A DNA stretch of 64,000 nt. Source: Thermoguttaceae bacterium (GTDB lineage Bacteria > Planctomycetota > Planctomycetia > Pirellulales > Thermoguttaceae). Each line of letters starts with the position of its first letter. The stretch's first letter is position 1. Under the pieces are notes generated by a model. The model did not search any database and had not been told where the DNA came from. It saw only the letters and a list, made by a program, of their open reading frames with translations. Location: the NCBI GenBank assembly GCA_017405595.1, contig JAFRAC010000017.1:62001-126000 (forward strand), read 5' to 3'. This document shows positions 50,343 to 58,634 of this stretch, one piece after another. Both the position numbers and the translations under genes were made by a program.

Positions 50343-53300
50343 ATGCTCAGACCCGGTCTCTACGAAAAAGTTGTCAATAAGAATATTTCTACTGAGATTG
50401 AAATCTGCCGGCAGGACATGCTCATCGAGAAAAAGCCGATTGATGGCATCCAAGAGCCGCGTATTCTTTCCGGATATCTGGCACGCGTTATTGAAAGGGG
50501 ACTGGCGGTTCTTCCTGAAGGCGAACGGGCAAGACGACTCGAATTGGTTAACCGGATTGTTCAGGATGTCACTTCTCTGACCGGAGATGATGATTTCGAA
50601 GGGATGCGTGTCAACGACCCTGCAGAACTCCTCCTGGCCGCTGCCTTGAAAATGAACAATCCTGACGTCTTGAACGGAAAGATTTCAATCCCGCGCCCGG
50701 AAACCTCGTTGGCGCAGAGTTCCCTTTTCACCGGCGCGGAACATGAACCGCAGTTAATGACCGAACTGAAAAAGGAGATCGCCTCGGCGAACCGGATCGA
50801 TATCCTCGTCTCGTTTATCCGCTGGAGCGGACTGAGGCTGATTATTGACGAACTGAAGCAGTTTAACGACCGCGGGGGAAAACTTCGGGTTATTACGACC
50901 TCGTATATGGGGGCGACGGAGATCAAAGCGGTTGAAGAACTTTGCAAGCTGTCAAACGCCGAGGTAAAGATATCTTACGACACTAAGCGAACGCGCCTTC
51001 ACGCCAAATCTTATGTCTTTAAGCGAGAGACAGGGTTTTCTACCGCGTATATCGGCTCGTCGAATATTTCGAATGCCGCGATGACAAGCGGATTGGAATG
51101 GAATTTAAAGATCACGACCAGCGATCAGACCTACACAATTGATAAAATTGATGCGACCTTTGAAAGTTACTGGAATAGTCCCGATTTCGTTTGCTACACT
51201 CATGCCGATCAACCGCGACTTCGCGAAGCGCTGAAAACGGAGCGGACTCAGTCCGGAGAGACACCCTATCTGTTTGATATCCGCCCCTTTGCTTATCAGC
51301 AGGAGATTCTCGACCACCTGGAAGCTGAACGGTCTATCCGCGGCTATAACAGAAACCTGGTTGTGGCGGCAACGGGAACGGGAAAAACGGTTATTTCGGC
51401 GTTTGACTATCGCCGATTCCGCCAAAATCATAAGAGGGCGAACCTTCTGTTTGTTGCTCACCGAAAAGAGATTCTTGAGCAGAGCCAGCGTTGTTTTTGC
51501 GGCGTGCTGCGCGACGCAAACTTTGGCGAACGTTTTTATGGCGGAGAAGAGCCGAGTTCGTGGGACCACCTGTTTATGTCGATCGATACCTTCAATTCTC
51601 AGAAATTTCACGAGAAGACGACGCCCGACTTATATGACTTTATTATCATCGACGAGTTTCATCACGCTGCAGCTCCTTCGTATCAGCGGCTTTTGGAGTA
51701 TTACAAACCGAAAATCCTTCTCGGTTTGACCGCAACGCCCGAACGAATGGATGGAAAAGACGTTACTCGTTATTTCGACAATCGGATTGCCGCCGAGATA
51801 CGGCTTCCCGAAGCGATCAACCGAAAACTCCTCTGTCCGTTTCACTATTTCGGCGTTTCGGACAGCGTCGATCTGAGTAAGGTGAAATGGACTCGAGGCG
51901 GGTATGACGTCGGAGCGCTTTCAGAACTCTATACCGGGAACGACCAGCGCGTGGATCAGATCATTGACCAACTGAAAAAATATACCGCTGATCTGGATGA
52001 CGTGAAAGGTTTGGGATTTTGCGTATCAAAAGAACACGCTCGGTACATGGCGAACAAGTTCGAGAAGGCGGGAATTCCTTCCTTGGCCCTGACTTCGGAG
52101 AGCCCGCGTGGTGAACGCGAATCTGCACAAACGAATTTGGAGGAGGGAAAGATTCGGTTCATTTTCGCGGTTGACCTTTACAATGAGGGCGTCGATATTC
52201 CGAAAATCAATACGGTGATGTTTCTTCGCCCGACCGAAAGCCTGACGGTCTTTTTACAGCAGCTCGGCCGCGGCTTGCGTCTTGCCGAAGGGAAAGAGTG
52301 CCTGACGGTGCTCGATTTTATCGGACAGGCACACGCAAGATATAACTTCGCGTCGAAATTCGCTGCGCTGTTGGGCAGCGGACACCGAAGCGTGAAAAAA
52401 GAGATTGAAAAGGATTTTCCCCTTTTGCCGAAAGGGTGCTATATCAAGCTTGAAAAAAAGGCTCGAAGTTACATTCTCGAGAATATCGAAAAGGCTTTGC
52501 GCGGTCAGAAGAGGATTGTTGAGAATCTCAAAACATTTAAAGAGGATAGCGGCAAGGATCCGACGTTCGCCCAGTTCCTGAAATATTATAACCTGGATCC
52601 TCATTCGATTTACAAAACAAAGTGCAGTTTCGCACGGCTTTGCGCCAATGCTGGGATCATTGACGATTTCGAGGAAGAAGTCGAAGACGACGTGACCAAG
52701 GCGCTTCCGCGGCTGGCGAACATCGACTCGCGCCGTCTGATCGAGTTCGTTTGCCGGTACCTGCCGACTGCGGCCAACCAATCGACTACATACAATGAAC
52801 TCCAGCAGAAGATGTGGAATATGTTCCAGTTTACCATCTGGCAGAAATCGTATGAAGAATGCGGATTTCACGATCGGATGGAAGGTTTTCGCAAAATCGC
52901 CCGTTCTCCGAATATGCTCAAAGAAATCATTGATCTGCTGAATTACCAATATGATGAGATCGATTTTATCGACGAAACGCTTGACATTGGCTATCCCTGT
53001 CCGCTCGACGTGCATTGCCGTTATTCCCGTGACCAGATTCTGGTTGCGCTCGATTTTATGAAACCGAGTTCGATCCGCGAAGGTGTGAAATACTTGGAGG
53101 AGAAGAAGACAGATATTCTCTTCGTCACGCTGAATAAATCGGACGCAGACTATTCCCCGACGACAATGTACAATGATTATTCGATCAACAGCGAGCTGTT
53201 CCATTGGCAAAGCCAGAGTACGACCGCCGAAAAGAGTAAGGCGGGGCAGCGGTACATCAACCAGCCGCGAGATAAAACGCATGTGATGATCTTTGTCCGC

Positions 53301-53465
53301 GAGAACAAAAAGGATCAATACGGGAACGTTGCCCCCTATACTTTTCTGGGGCTCGCCGATTACGTCGAACATAGGGGTTCCAAGCCGATGGACGTGATCT
53401 GGAAACTCCGTACCCCGATTCCGGCCAAATACCTGAAACAGACGAACCAACTTGCTTCCGGATGA
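50343..53465 (+). CDS. PLD-nuclease / SF2 helicase / DUF3427 protein
   Basis: 1040 residues. After an N-terminal region, a phospholipase-D-type nuclease domain (about 125-290) has H220-x-K222 in RLHAKSYVF and GSSNISN. The DEAD/DEAH helicase follows: Walker A AATGTGKT (~343), DEFH (437-440), GLTATPERMDG, and the C-terminal lobe ending QQLGRGLRLAEG (~637-648). DUF3427 occupies the last ~350 residues. Such proteins occur in defence-associated regions and may cut and unwind foreign DNA, though none is well characterised. The gene is visibly richer in A/T codons than its neighbours and is followed by a broken gene, signs of transfer. AAAGGA precedes the ATG. Confidence 0.9.
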   Translation: MLRPGLYEKVVNKNISTEIEICRQDMLIEKKPIDGIQEPRILSGYLARVIERGLAVLPEGERARRLELVNRIVQDVTSLTGDDDFEGMRVNDPAELLLAAALKMNNPDVLNGKISIPRPETSLAQSSLFTGAEHEPQLMTELKKEIASANRIDILVSFIRWSGLRLIIDELKQFNDRGGKLRVITTSYMGATEIKAVEELCKLSNAEVKISYDTKRTRLHAKSYVFKRETGFSTAYIGSSNISNAAMTSGLEWNLKITTSDQTYTIDKIDATFESYWNSPDFVCYTHADQPRLREALKTERTQSGETPYLFDIRPFAYQQEILDHLEAERSIRGYNRNLVVAATGTGKTVISAFDYRRFRQNHKRANLLFVAHRKEILEQSQRCFCGVLRDANFGERFYGGEEPSSWDHLFMSIDTFNSQKFHEKTTPDLYDFIIIDEFHHAAAPSYQRLLEYYKPKILLGLTATPERMDGKDVTRYFDNRIAAEIRLPEAINRKLLCPFHYFGVSDSVDLSKVKWTRGGYDVGALSELYTGNDQRVDQIIDQLKKYTADLDDVKGLGFCVSKEHARYMANKFEKAGIPSLALTSESPRGERESAQTNLEEGKIRFIFAVDLYNEGVDIPKINTVMFLRPTESLTVFLQQLGRGLRLAEGKECLTVLDFIGQAHARYNFASKFAALLGSGHRSVKKEIEKDFPLLPKGCYIKLEKKARSYILENIEKALRGQKRIVENLKTFKEDSGKDPTFAQFLKYYNLDPHSIYKTKCSFARLCANAGIIDDFEEEVEDDVTKALPRLANIDSRRLIEFVCRYLPTAANQSTTYNELQQKMWNMFQFTIWQKSYEECGFHDRMEGFRKIARSPNMLKEIIDLLNYQYDEIDFIDETLDIGYPCPLDVHCRYSRDQILVALDFMKPSSIREGVKYLEEKKTDILFVTLNKSDADYSPTTMYNDYSINSELFHWQSQSTTAEKSKAGQRYINQPRDKTHVMIFVRENKKDQYGNVAPYTFLGLADYVEHRGSKPMDVIWKLRTPIPAKYLKQTNQLASG

Positions 53466-53904
53466 TGGATAAGACAAACTGCGGGAAGATTCCACCCTTC
53501 ATAACTCTTCTTGGAATTTTTGTCTTTCGCGACTTTAAGAACCGATTGGTGAAAATCCGGAGATTCTGAACAGCCCATTACCGAAAAATGTGGGGATTGG
53601 AATCGCTGCGAAACCGGCTGCCAAGCAGATTGCAAGAATTCCGGGACGGATCTTGATTAAGATTAATCAAGTCGTTGGGTTTGGATTGATCACGAAGGCG
53701 GGCACTAAAGGAGTGATTAACTTAACGAAAATGCACCCTTGGTCGGAGGAGGGATTGATCATGCCACAACAGTAATTGTAGCCAAACGAGCGATCAAGAA
53801 TTTCTTTGACGGCGATTTTTCCGATGGGGAAGAAATCATTGAAGTGGATGTTGAATAAAAAATCAGGCTTTTGCCGATGGTAGCTTTGCCTTGCCTCCCT
53901 TAAC
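53466..53904. other. Non-coding stretch containing the EcsC remnant
   Basis: Between the helicase stop and the tRNA terminator there is no intact gene. 53466-53538 shows no coding match, and 53539-53858 is the EcsC remnant. Confidence 0.7.
53539..53858 (+). pseudogene. EcsC-family remnant, truncated and frameshifted
   Basis: From just after an in-frame stop at 53536, frame 1 reads EPIGENPEIL...GRILIKINQVVGFGLITKAGTKGVINLTKM, matching the central part of EcsC proteins (LIKINQKVGFRLLTKFGEKGVINLGK). At 53731-53736 the match moves to another frame, PLVGGGIDHATTVIVAKRAIKNFFDG, the normal continuation, ending at TAA 53856-53858. The N-terminal half of the ~200-residue family is missing. It lies directly after the helicase gene, so the truncation may be linked to insertion of that gene. 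Confidence 0.8.
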
Positions 53905-53939
53905 AAAAAACCGCGAAAAGGTAACAACCCTTTTCGCGG
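53905..53939 (-). terminator. Terminator of tRNA-Pro
   Basis: On the minus strand, an 11-bp perfect stem (53911-53921 with 53929-53939) with a 7-nt loop is followed by six T residues (53905-53910 on the plus strand are A). Confidence 0.9.
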
Positions 53940-53947
53940 TTTCTTCA

Positions 53948-54023
53948 TCGGGGCAACTGGATTCGAACCAGCGACCTTTTGACCCCCAGTCAAACGCGCT
54001 AAACCAGACTGCGCCATGCCCCG
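53948..54023 (-). tRNA. tRNA-Pro (anticodon GGG)
   Basis: 76 nt on the minus strand. Acceptor CGGGGCA pairs with TGCCCCG and the discriminator is A. D arm GCGC/GCGC, anticodon stem TTTGA/TCAAA with loop CTGGGGG (anticodon GGG), and T arm with TTCGAAT. CCA is not encoded. A minus-strand TATAAT at 54091-54096 and the terminator at 53905-53939 frame it. Confidence 0.95.
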
Positions 54024-54127
54024 CCGGCAGAAATGCTGCCGAGACGCCCGGAACGGCCCCTTGCGGGAACACCTTCCAGGCACGGGGCTCATTATAGCAA
54101 ATCGCCGGAAAAAGGGAAGGGGGATTC

Positions 54128-54667
54128 CTAGATTGTTACGACCGCCTTCATCCCCTTCTGCTCTTCAAGGGAAAGGGTCAGGCGCGTCTTTTCGCCGCTG
54201 TCGGGAAGGAGTCCGGCTGATGTGAGCCTCTCGAGAAAAAGACGGGCCAGATAGAGCGCGATCATTTCCGCGGAACTGTTAACCTCGTCGAGGGTGATCA
54301 CCTTTTCGGCGGGGAGAGTTTTCTCAGTTTCCGGGGTCTGACCGCCGGTCCGGCCGGCGGTTCGGCAGATGACGGCCGAGCCGTCAGGGCTTTTCGAGAG
54401 GGATATCCCCTCTTGCCGGGCGGCCAAAAAGGTTTTTCCCCCGCACGCGGCGAGAATCTCTTTGAGCAGGCGATGGGCCTGGTGAAAATCGATGAGAAGC
54501 CCCCCGCTGCCGAGCGGACCGTCGATCGTTACCGTGACCCGGAACGGGTGCGTGTGCGCCGGTTCGACGAACGGCTCTTTTTTCCCGGTCATGAGTGTGA
54601 TAAAATGACTCGCGGAGAAGGTCAGGTCTTCTCCGTCGAGCTGAATGGAAAATCGGGGAGTGCGCAT
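54128..54667 (-). CDS. 6-pyruvoyl-tetrahydropterin synthase family protein (QueD-like)
   Basis: 179 residues. FSASHF gives one zinc His and AHTHPFRVTV the other two; GGLLIDF and DEVNSSAEMIALYLARLFLERL are the conserved core and helix of the PTPS/QueD fold. No Cys lies between SASH and the HTH pair, where catalytic Cys of PTPS and QueD is found. A 35-residue insertion (residues ~90-125) lengthens it compared with the usual ~120-140. Expected activity, if any, is conversion of dihydroneopterin triphosphate toward queuosine or pterin, but the missing Cys makes that uncertain. Confidence 0.7.
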   Translation of the reverse strand: MRTPRFSIQLDGEDLTFSASHFITLMTGKKEPFVEPAHTHPFRVTVTIDGPLGSGGLLIDFHQAHRLLKEILAACGGKTFLAARQEGISLSKSPDGSAVICRTAGRTGGQTPETEKTLPAEKVITLDEVNSSAEMIALYLARLFLERLTSAGLLPDSGEKTRLTLSLEEQKGMKAVVTI

Positions 54668-54715
54668 CGGTTTGTTATTCTCGTTTTTCAGCGGCGGTCA
54701 GGGAAACGTGCCTGT

Positions 54716-54744
54716 ATTCTAAAGTCGTTCCGGCGGGAATTCAA
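54716..54744 (-). promoter_or_regulatory. Promoter for the QueD-like gene
   Basis: On the minus strand TTGAAT (54739-54744) and TAGAAT (54716-54721) with a 17-base spacer, about 50 bases before the ATG. Confidence 0.62.
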
Positions 54745-54774
54745 GACGCCGCCGGTTCCGGTGAAGAAGATTCG

Positions 54775-55251
54775 ATGGCGGATTACACCGAACAGGATAT
54801 TGAGTTTATGCGCGAGGCGCTCGCCGAAGCCCGCCTGGCGGCTTCCGAGGGGGAAGTGCCGATCGGCGCGGTGATTGTCTGCGGGGGGAAGGTGATCGCG
54901 CGGGGGCACAACCGGAAAGAGACGGACCGTGACCCGACAGCCCATGCCGAAATTCTTGCGATTCGCCGCGCCGCACCGCTTTTCCCCTCGTGGCGGATCG
55001 AGGATTCGGCCCTCTATGTGACGATGGAACCGTGCCCGATGTGCGCCGGGGCGATCCTCTCGGCCCGGATCGGGCGTCTTTTTTACGGAATCCCCGACTA
55101 TAAGGCGGGTGCGGTGCGGACCCTTTACCGGCTGCTGGAAGATGAGCGCCTTAACCACCGCTGCGAAGTTGTTCCCAATCTTCTCGCGGAAGAATCGTTG
55201 GCCCTGGTGCAGGAGTTTTTTCGGGGTCAGCGGAAAATGGGGAAAAAGTGA
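54775..55251 (+). CDS. tadA: tRNA-specific adenosine deaminase
   Basis: 158 residues. Cytidine-deaminase fold with the zinc site H57-A-E59 (PTAHAEI) and C87-P-M-C90 (EPCPMCAGAIL), and the TadA-specific VPIGAVIV and DYKAGAVRT. It converts A34 to inosine in tRNA-Arg(ACG). Divergent from the QueD-like gene. Confidence 0.92.
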   Translation: MADYTEQDIEFMREALAEARLAASEGEVPIGAVIVCGGKVIARGHNRKETDRDPTAHAEILAIRRAAPLFPSWRIEDSALYVTMEPCPMCAGAILSARIGRLFYGIPDYKAGAVRTLYRLLEDERLNHRCEVVPNLLAEESLALVQEFFRGQRKMGKK

Positions 55252-55799
55252 GACTGCCGCCCATTCTCTTCCGCTGAACCGGCTTTTTACCCCCTGCTTT
55301 TTCCGAACCCCGTTCCCCTTGCTGGTAAAATAAGGAAAACTTTGATCATTTTACCTATTATAAGAAGGCGAGCCGCTGCCGGTCCCTTGTGACTCTTCTC
55401 CGGTTCAGGCCTGAAAAAAGCCCGAAAAAAGTCTTTCCGTTTTTTCGCGGTAACCGGAACCGGGCCTGCGAAAAGGAAAATTTGAACGCGGAGGAATCTG
55501 TTTTTTTTGGTTTTTTCAAAAAATTTTTTTGACGATTTTCCCTTGTTTTCAAGGATCAAATCGATTATGCCCGGTTTTTTTCGCCGAAAGGGGATTTTAC
55601 CCTATTGACTTAATTTCCGGCCGGCTTATACTTTCGTGTTGTCGGACGGCTCTTTCTCTTCTTCGGTACGCCCTGCTTTACTGCCCCCAATTTCCAGGGG
55701 GGCGGAAAAGAGGAGCCGAAGCGAGGAAAACCGGCTGAATGTTGGATAAGTTTCTTTAATAGTATCAACCCCTAGAGTCAGAGAAAGGAGTGTGCTACG
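55252..55799. other. Long AT-rich non-coding region with inverted repeats
   Basis: 548 bases with no convincing gene. It includes GGTAAAAT (55324-55331) repeated inverted at 55348-55355; the palindrome TTCAGGCCTGAA (55404-55415) next to a CCGGTTC/GAACCGG pair (55400-55406 with 55457-55463); long T and A runs at 55500-55532; and the promoter and leader of the next gene. A minus-strand reading of 90 residues at 55287-55559 looks spurious. Confidence 0.65.
55605..55632 (+). promoter_or_regulatory. Promoter and structured leader of the 73-residue protein gene
   Basis: TTGACT (55605-55610) and TATACT (55627-55632) with a 16-base spacer. The predicted ~160-nt leader can fold: CGGCTCTTTCTC pairs imperfectly with a GAGGAGCCG segment, and CCCC/GGGG flank AATTTCCA. 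Confidence 0.68.
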
Positions 55800-56021
55800 A
55801 TGATTCGTAACGTGTTTGATGCGATTCTGGAAACGGGTCACGACGAGAACTTCGTCCCCACGGTCACCGAAGAATTCTGCCCGACTGATGCTCCCGCAGG
55901 TTCTTCCGCGAAGGTCGAAGTCCTTTCTGAACGTATCCGTAAGGGTCTTCCCCTTTGGCATCCGGAAGACCGCGTTTCGTTTAACACCGCCGCGTCCAGT
56001 ATTCTTCGTGTGAGGAACTGA
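55800..56021 (+). CDS. Small protein of a planctomycete-type family, function unknown
   Basis: 73 residues with AAGGAG before the ATG. The sequence (GHDENFVPTVTEEFCPTDAPAGSSAKVEVLSERIRKGLPLWHPEDR) fits a small family I associate with planctomycetes; no function is known to me. No signal peptide, one Cys. A strong promoter and a ~160-nt structured leader suggest high, regulated expression. A possible micro-ORF and terminator follow. Confidence 0.78.
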   Translation: MIRNVFDAILETGHDENFVPTVTEEFCPTDAPAGSSAKVEVLSERIRKGLPLWHPEDRVSFNTAASSILRVRN

Positions 56022-56072
56022 CCGTTTCCCGCAGGCTGAATCATTCCCCTAGTGAAATAGGAGACAGTCGTT

Positions 56073-56105
56073 ATGGGAAGCAAAAACAGCGCTGAAAAGA
56101 GGTGA
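56073..56105 (+). CDS. Possible 10-residue micro-ORF
   Basis: ATG 56073 encodes MGSKNSAEKR, ending TGA. AGGAGA lies 9 bases before it. It is transcribed with the 73-residue gene and ends just before the terminator. Reality as a peptide is uncertain. Confidence 0.35.
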   Translation: MGSKNSAEKR

Positions 56106-56118
56106 TCGCAGGCCGTCT

Positions 56119-56142
56119 GAGGCTTTCGGTTGCCTCTTTTTT
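56119..56142 (+). terminator. Terminator after the 73-residue gene
   Basis: GAGGC (56119-56123) pairs with GCCTC (56132-56136); six T residues follow. Confidence 0.72.
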
Positions 56143-56215
56143 GTTTTGGTTTTTCTTTTCCTTCCTTCTTTCGAACCAACTTTAGCCCGCCGCCGCGGAT
56201 TTCGGGCCGACACCG

Positions 56216-57216
56216 ATGACAGAACAGACCACTTTTCGTTCGACAGCTTTGCCGCGGGTCCTGAAAGAACGCGCGCTTCTTCTCAAACAGCTTCGCGCCT
56301 TTTTCGACGAACGCGATTTTTTTGAGGTCCAGACTCCCGTTCTTTCCCGGGATGTCCTGGTTGACCGCTATATTGACCCGTTTGCCGTTTCGGCGGAAGA
56401 CGGGATTTTTTACCTTCAGACCTCTCCCGAATTCGCCATGAAGCGCCTGCTGGCTTCCGGCTGCGAGCGGATTTACGAAATCACTCCCGCGTTCCGCCGG
56501 GGGGATCGGGGCGGCTTCACAATCCCGAGTTTACGATCCTCGAATGGTATCGTGCCGGGGACGGATACCGTGAAGGGATCGCGCTTTTGGGCGAACTGGC
56601 CGAGACTTTTCTGCCCGCCGGCGCCGAAACCAAAACCGCCTGCGTTTCGTTCGGCTCCCTTTTTCTCGAAAAGACCGGATTGAACCCGCATACGGCGACT
56701 TGCGGGGAGTTCCGCAAAGCGGCGGACCGTCTTGCCCCCGCCTATCCCGAAAGCTATGTCGCCGGAGAAAACCCCGCCGGGGCAGGGGATTGGATCAGCT
56801 ATCTTTTCGAAGAGACGGTTCAGCTGGCACTGGGGTCTGGCGGCCCGGTGATCGTCTGCGATTATCCGGCCGGGGATTCGCAGCTGGCGAAGGTCGGCCC
56901 GCCCCTTGACGCCGAAGGGGGAGCCGGGCCGGTGACCCGCCGGTTTGAGCTTTTCTATAAAGGGGTCGAACTGGCGAACGGATACGACGAACTGACCTCT
57001 GCTGATTTGCTCCGCGCCCGGTTTGCCGAGGCCGCCGCCGATCGCCGCCGCCGCGGCGCTGCGGAACTTCCGACCGACAGCCGGCTCTTGGCCGCGATGG
57101 ATGCCGGGCTTCCCCCTTCGAGCGGCTGCGCTTTGGGCGTTGACCGTCTTTTGATGCTTCGGCTCGGCCTGGAAAGGATCGATGACGTGATTCCTTTTCC
57201 GGCGGAAATCGCCTGA
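56216..57216 (+). pseudogene. epmA: EF-P lysyltransferase-like gene (EpmA/PoxA) with frameshift
   Basis: Class II lysyl-tRNA-synthetase-like protein without anticodon domain, as in EpmA/PoxA/GenX. The first frame (56216 on) gives FFEVQTPVLSRD, FYLQTSPEFAMKRLLASG and YEITPAFRRGD. At a run of four G at 56508-56511 the match shifts: the expected GRLHNPEFTILEWYRAGDGYREGIALLGELAE appears in another frame and continues to the stop at 57216 (GVELANGYDELT, ALGVDRLLML). One missing G restores the frame. EpmA attaches beta-lysine to canonical EF-P. Either a recent mutation or a sequencing/assembly error. Confidence 0.85.
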
Positions 57217-57470
57217 CCCCGTTTCCTTCCTGTTCAGGAACGGTTTTGCGGTTCAATTTTATCTGATTCTGATTTGTCTGATTCTGAAAAATTCCCATTG
57301 CCACGAACCCGGAAAAAGACGATGATTCCGCGTCTGAAATTTGGCCCGTCTCTGCCGTTTGGAAGCAGGATTGCGCCGGGAAGGGAATTTCGGGAAGAGC
57401 GCCGCCGGGCAGAGGCTGTTTTCGGCCCTGCGGGCAATGGACAGGGTTGTGTCGTTCAGGAACGGAGACG

Positions 57471-58583
57471 ATGGATTTTCTTTTTCACAAAGGGCTCGTC
57501 GCGCTTGCGGGAAGCTATGATAATCCCGGCGAACGGCAGCGGCTCTTTGAACGTCTCGGAGGCGGCGAGGTTCTGAGCCGGCTCGGTTCGAAAATCGACA
57601 CGGTTTGCAATACACCCTGTCTGGAAGCGGCGGATCCTTTCGATTTCTCGTTTCCCGATCCGAATCTGGTCGCCGAATATTTCGATGATCCTTTGCGGCA
57701 GAGTTCTTCTCTGAACCGCTACGAAGAGGCGTGCCGCCAGTCGGATTCTCTTTTCGCCGAAGCCGTTTTGACCGCCCGGGTTTTACGCCTTTTTGAGCAG
57801 GAGGCGACCAGCGCTCCGAAATCGTGCCGGCAGCGGGCGTATCAGGCTGCGGAAAGAGAAGAGTCTTCCGGCGCGGAACCCTCTTCGTTTTCCGGGGGGG
57901 GCCCCGATCCCGCCCCTGTACCGCGGCGTCTCGCTTCGGGGTTCCGTTCCTTGTTTCACAGTTCGGGATCGCCGGAACCGGAATCAGACCGGTCCTTTGC
58001 CCGCAAGCCGCAGCCGCATTCTCTGCCGAAACGGGCGGAGCGGTCTTTTTCGGACGAGCTCGCCCAATTTCAGGAGGAAGTTCCTGACCGGCACAAAAGA
58101 AAACACCGGACAGCGCCGAAACCGGAAACGGCCAAAGTGAGTACCGAGGAGCCGCCGGCAAAGAGGCGGGGAGCCTTTCTTCCTTTCGTCTGCGCTTCGA
58201 TTGCCGCGGCGCTCCTCTTCCATTTCCGTCCGCTCCTGCAGTCGGTTCCCGAACGGAGGATTCCGCCGGCCTCTGCCGAGGTGACTCAAACCGTCTCCGC
58301 GCCGCCGAAAGAACGCTCCGAAGAACCGGCGGCAGACCCGATCGGTGAATTTGAAGAAGCGCCGATTGCCGAGAAGATCGCGACTCCCCCCGAACCGAAT
58401 CCCGAACCTGCCGGCGGCCGGATTTCCGCCCAGCCCGCCGCGGCTGCCGCGTTTTCCTGGCGGGAACTGACGCTCCTTTCCGATGCCGAACGGGGAGCGA
58501 TGACCGGAGTCCGGCCGGTATGCCGTCCCCTGCGCCGCGGAATGAAAACCGACGTTGTTACCGCGATCCCCGAAATGGAATAG
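57471..58583 (+). CDS. Planctomycete-type anti-sigma-like membrane protein
   Basis: 370 residues from ATG 57471 with GGAG ahead; the open frame begins 24 bases earlier without one. The N-terminal ~110 residues (NLVAEYFDDPLRQSSSLNRYEEACRQSDSLFAEAVLTARVLRLFE) resemble the helical module of planctomycete proteins with VAEYLDN..E..CL.SD..LAE signatures. A long Pro/Ser/Arg-rich linker follows, then one membrane helix (LPFVCASIAAALLFHF) near 238-255 and a Pro/Glu/Ala-rich outer region. No zinc-finger motif. Function unknown. Confidence 0.6.
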   Translation: MDFLFHKGLVALAGSYDNPGERQRLFERLGGGEVLSRLGSKIDTVCNTPCLEAADPFDFSFPDPNLVAEYFDDPLRQSSSLNRYEEACRQSDSLFAEAVLTARVLRLFEQEATSAPKSCRQRAYQAAEREESSGAEPSSFSGGGPDPAPVPRRLASGFRSLFHSSGSPEPESDRSFARKPQPHSLPKRAERSFSDELAQFQEEVPDRHKRKHRTAPKPETAKVSTEEPPAKRRGAFLPFVCASIAAALLFHFRPLLQSVPERRIPPASAEVTQTVSAPPKERSEEPAADPIGEFEEAPIAEKIATPPEPNPEPAGGRISAQPAAAAAFSWRELTLLSDAERGAMTGVRPVCRPLRRGMKTDVVTAIPEME

Positions 58584-58634
58584 TGCCGGCCGGGATCCCT
58601 TTTTCGGATAAGTCTTGTTCTGTGCGGTGCCCCG

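Noticed and set aside
55287..55559. Minus-strand frame of 90 residues
   Set aside because: Lys/Phe-rich from homopolymer tracts, no ribosome site and no recognisable motif.
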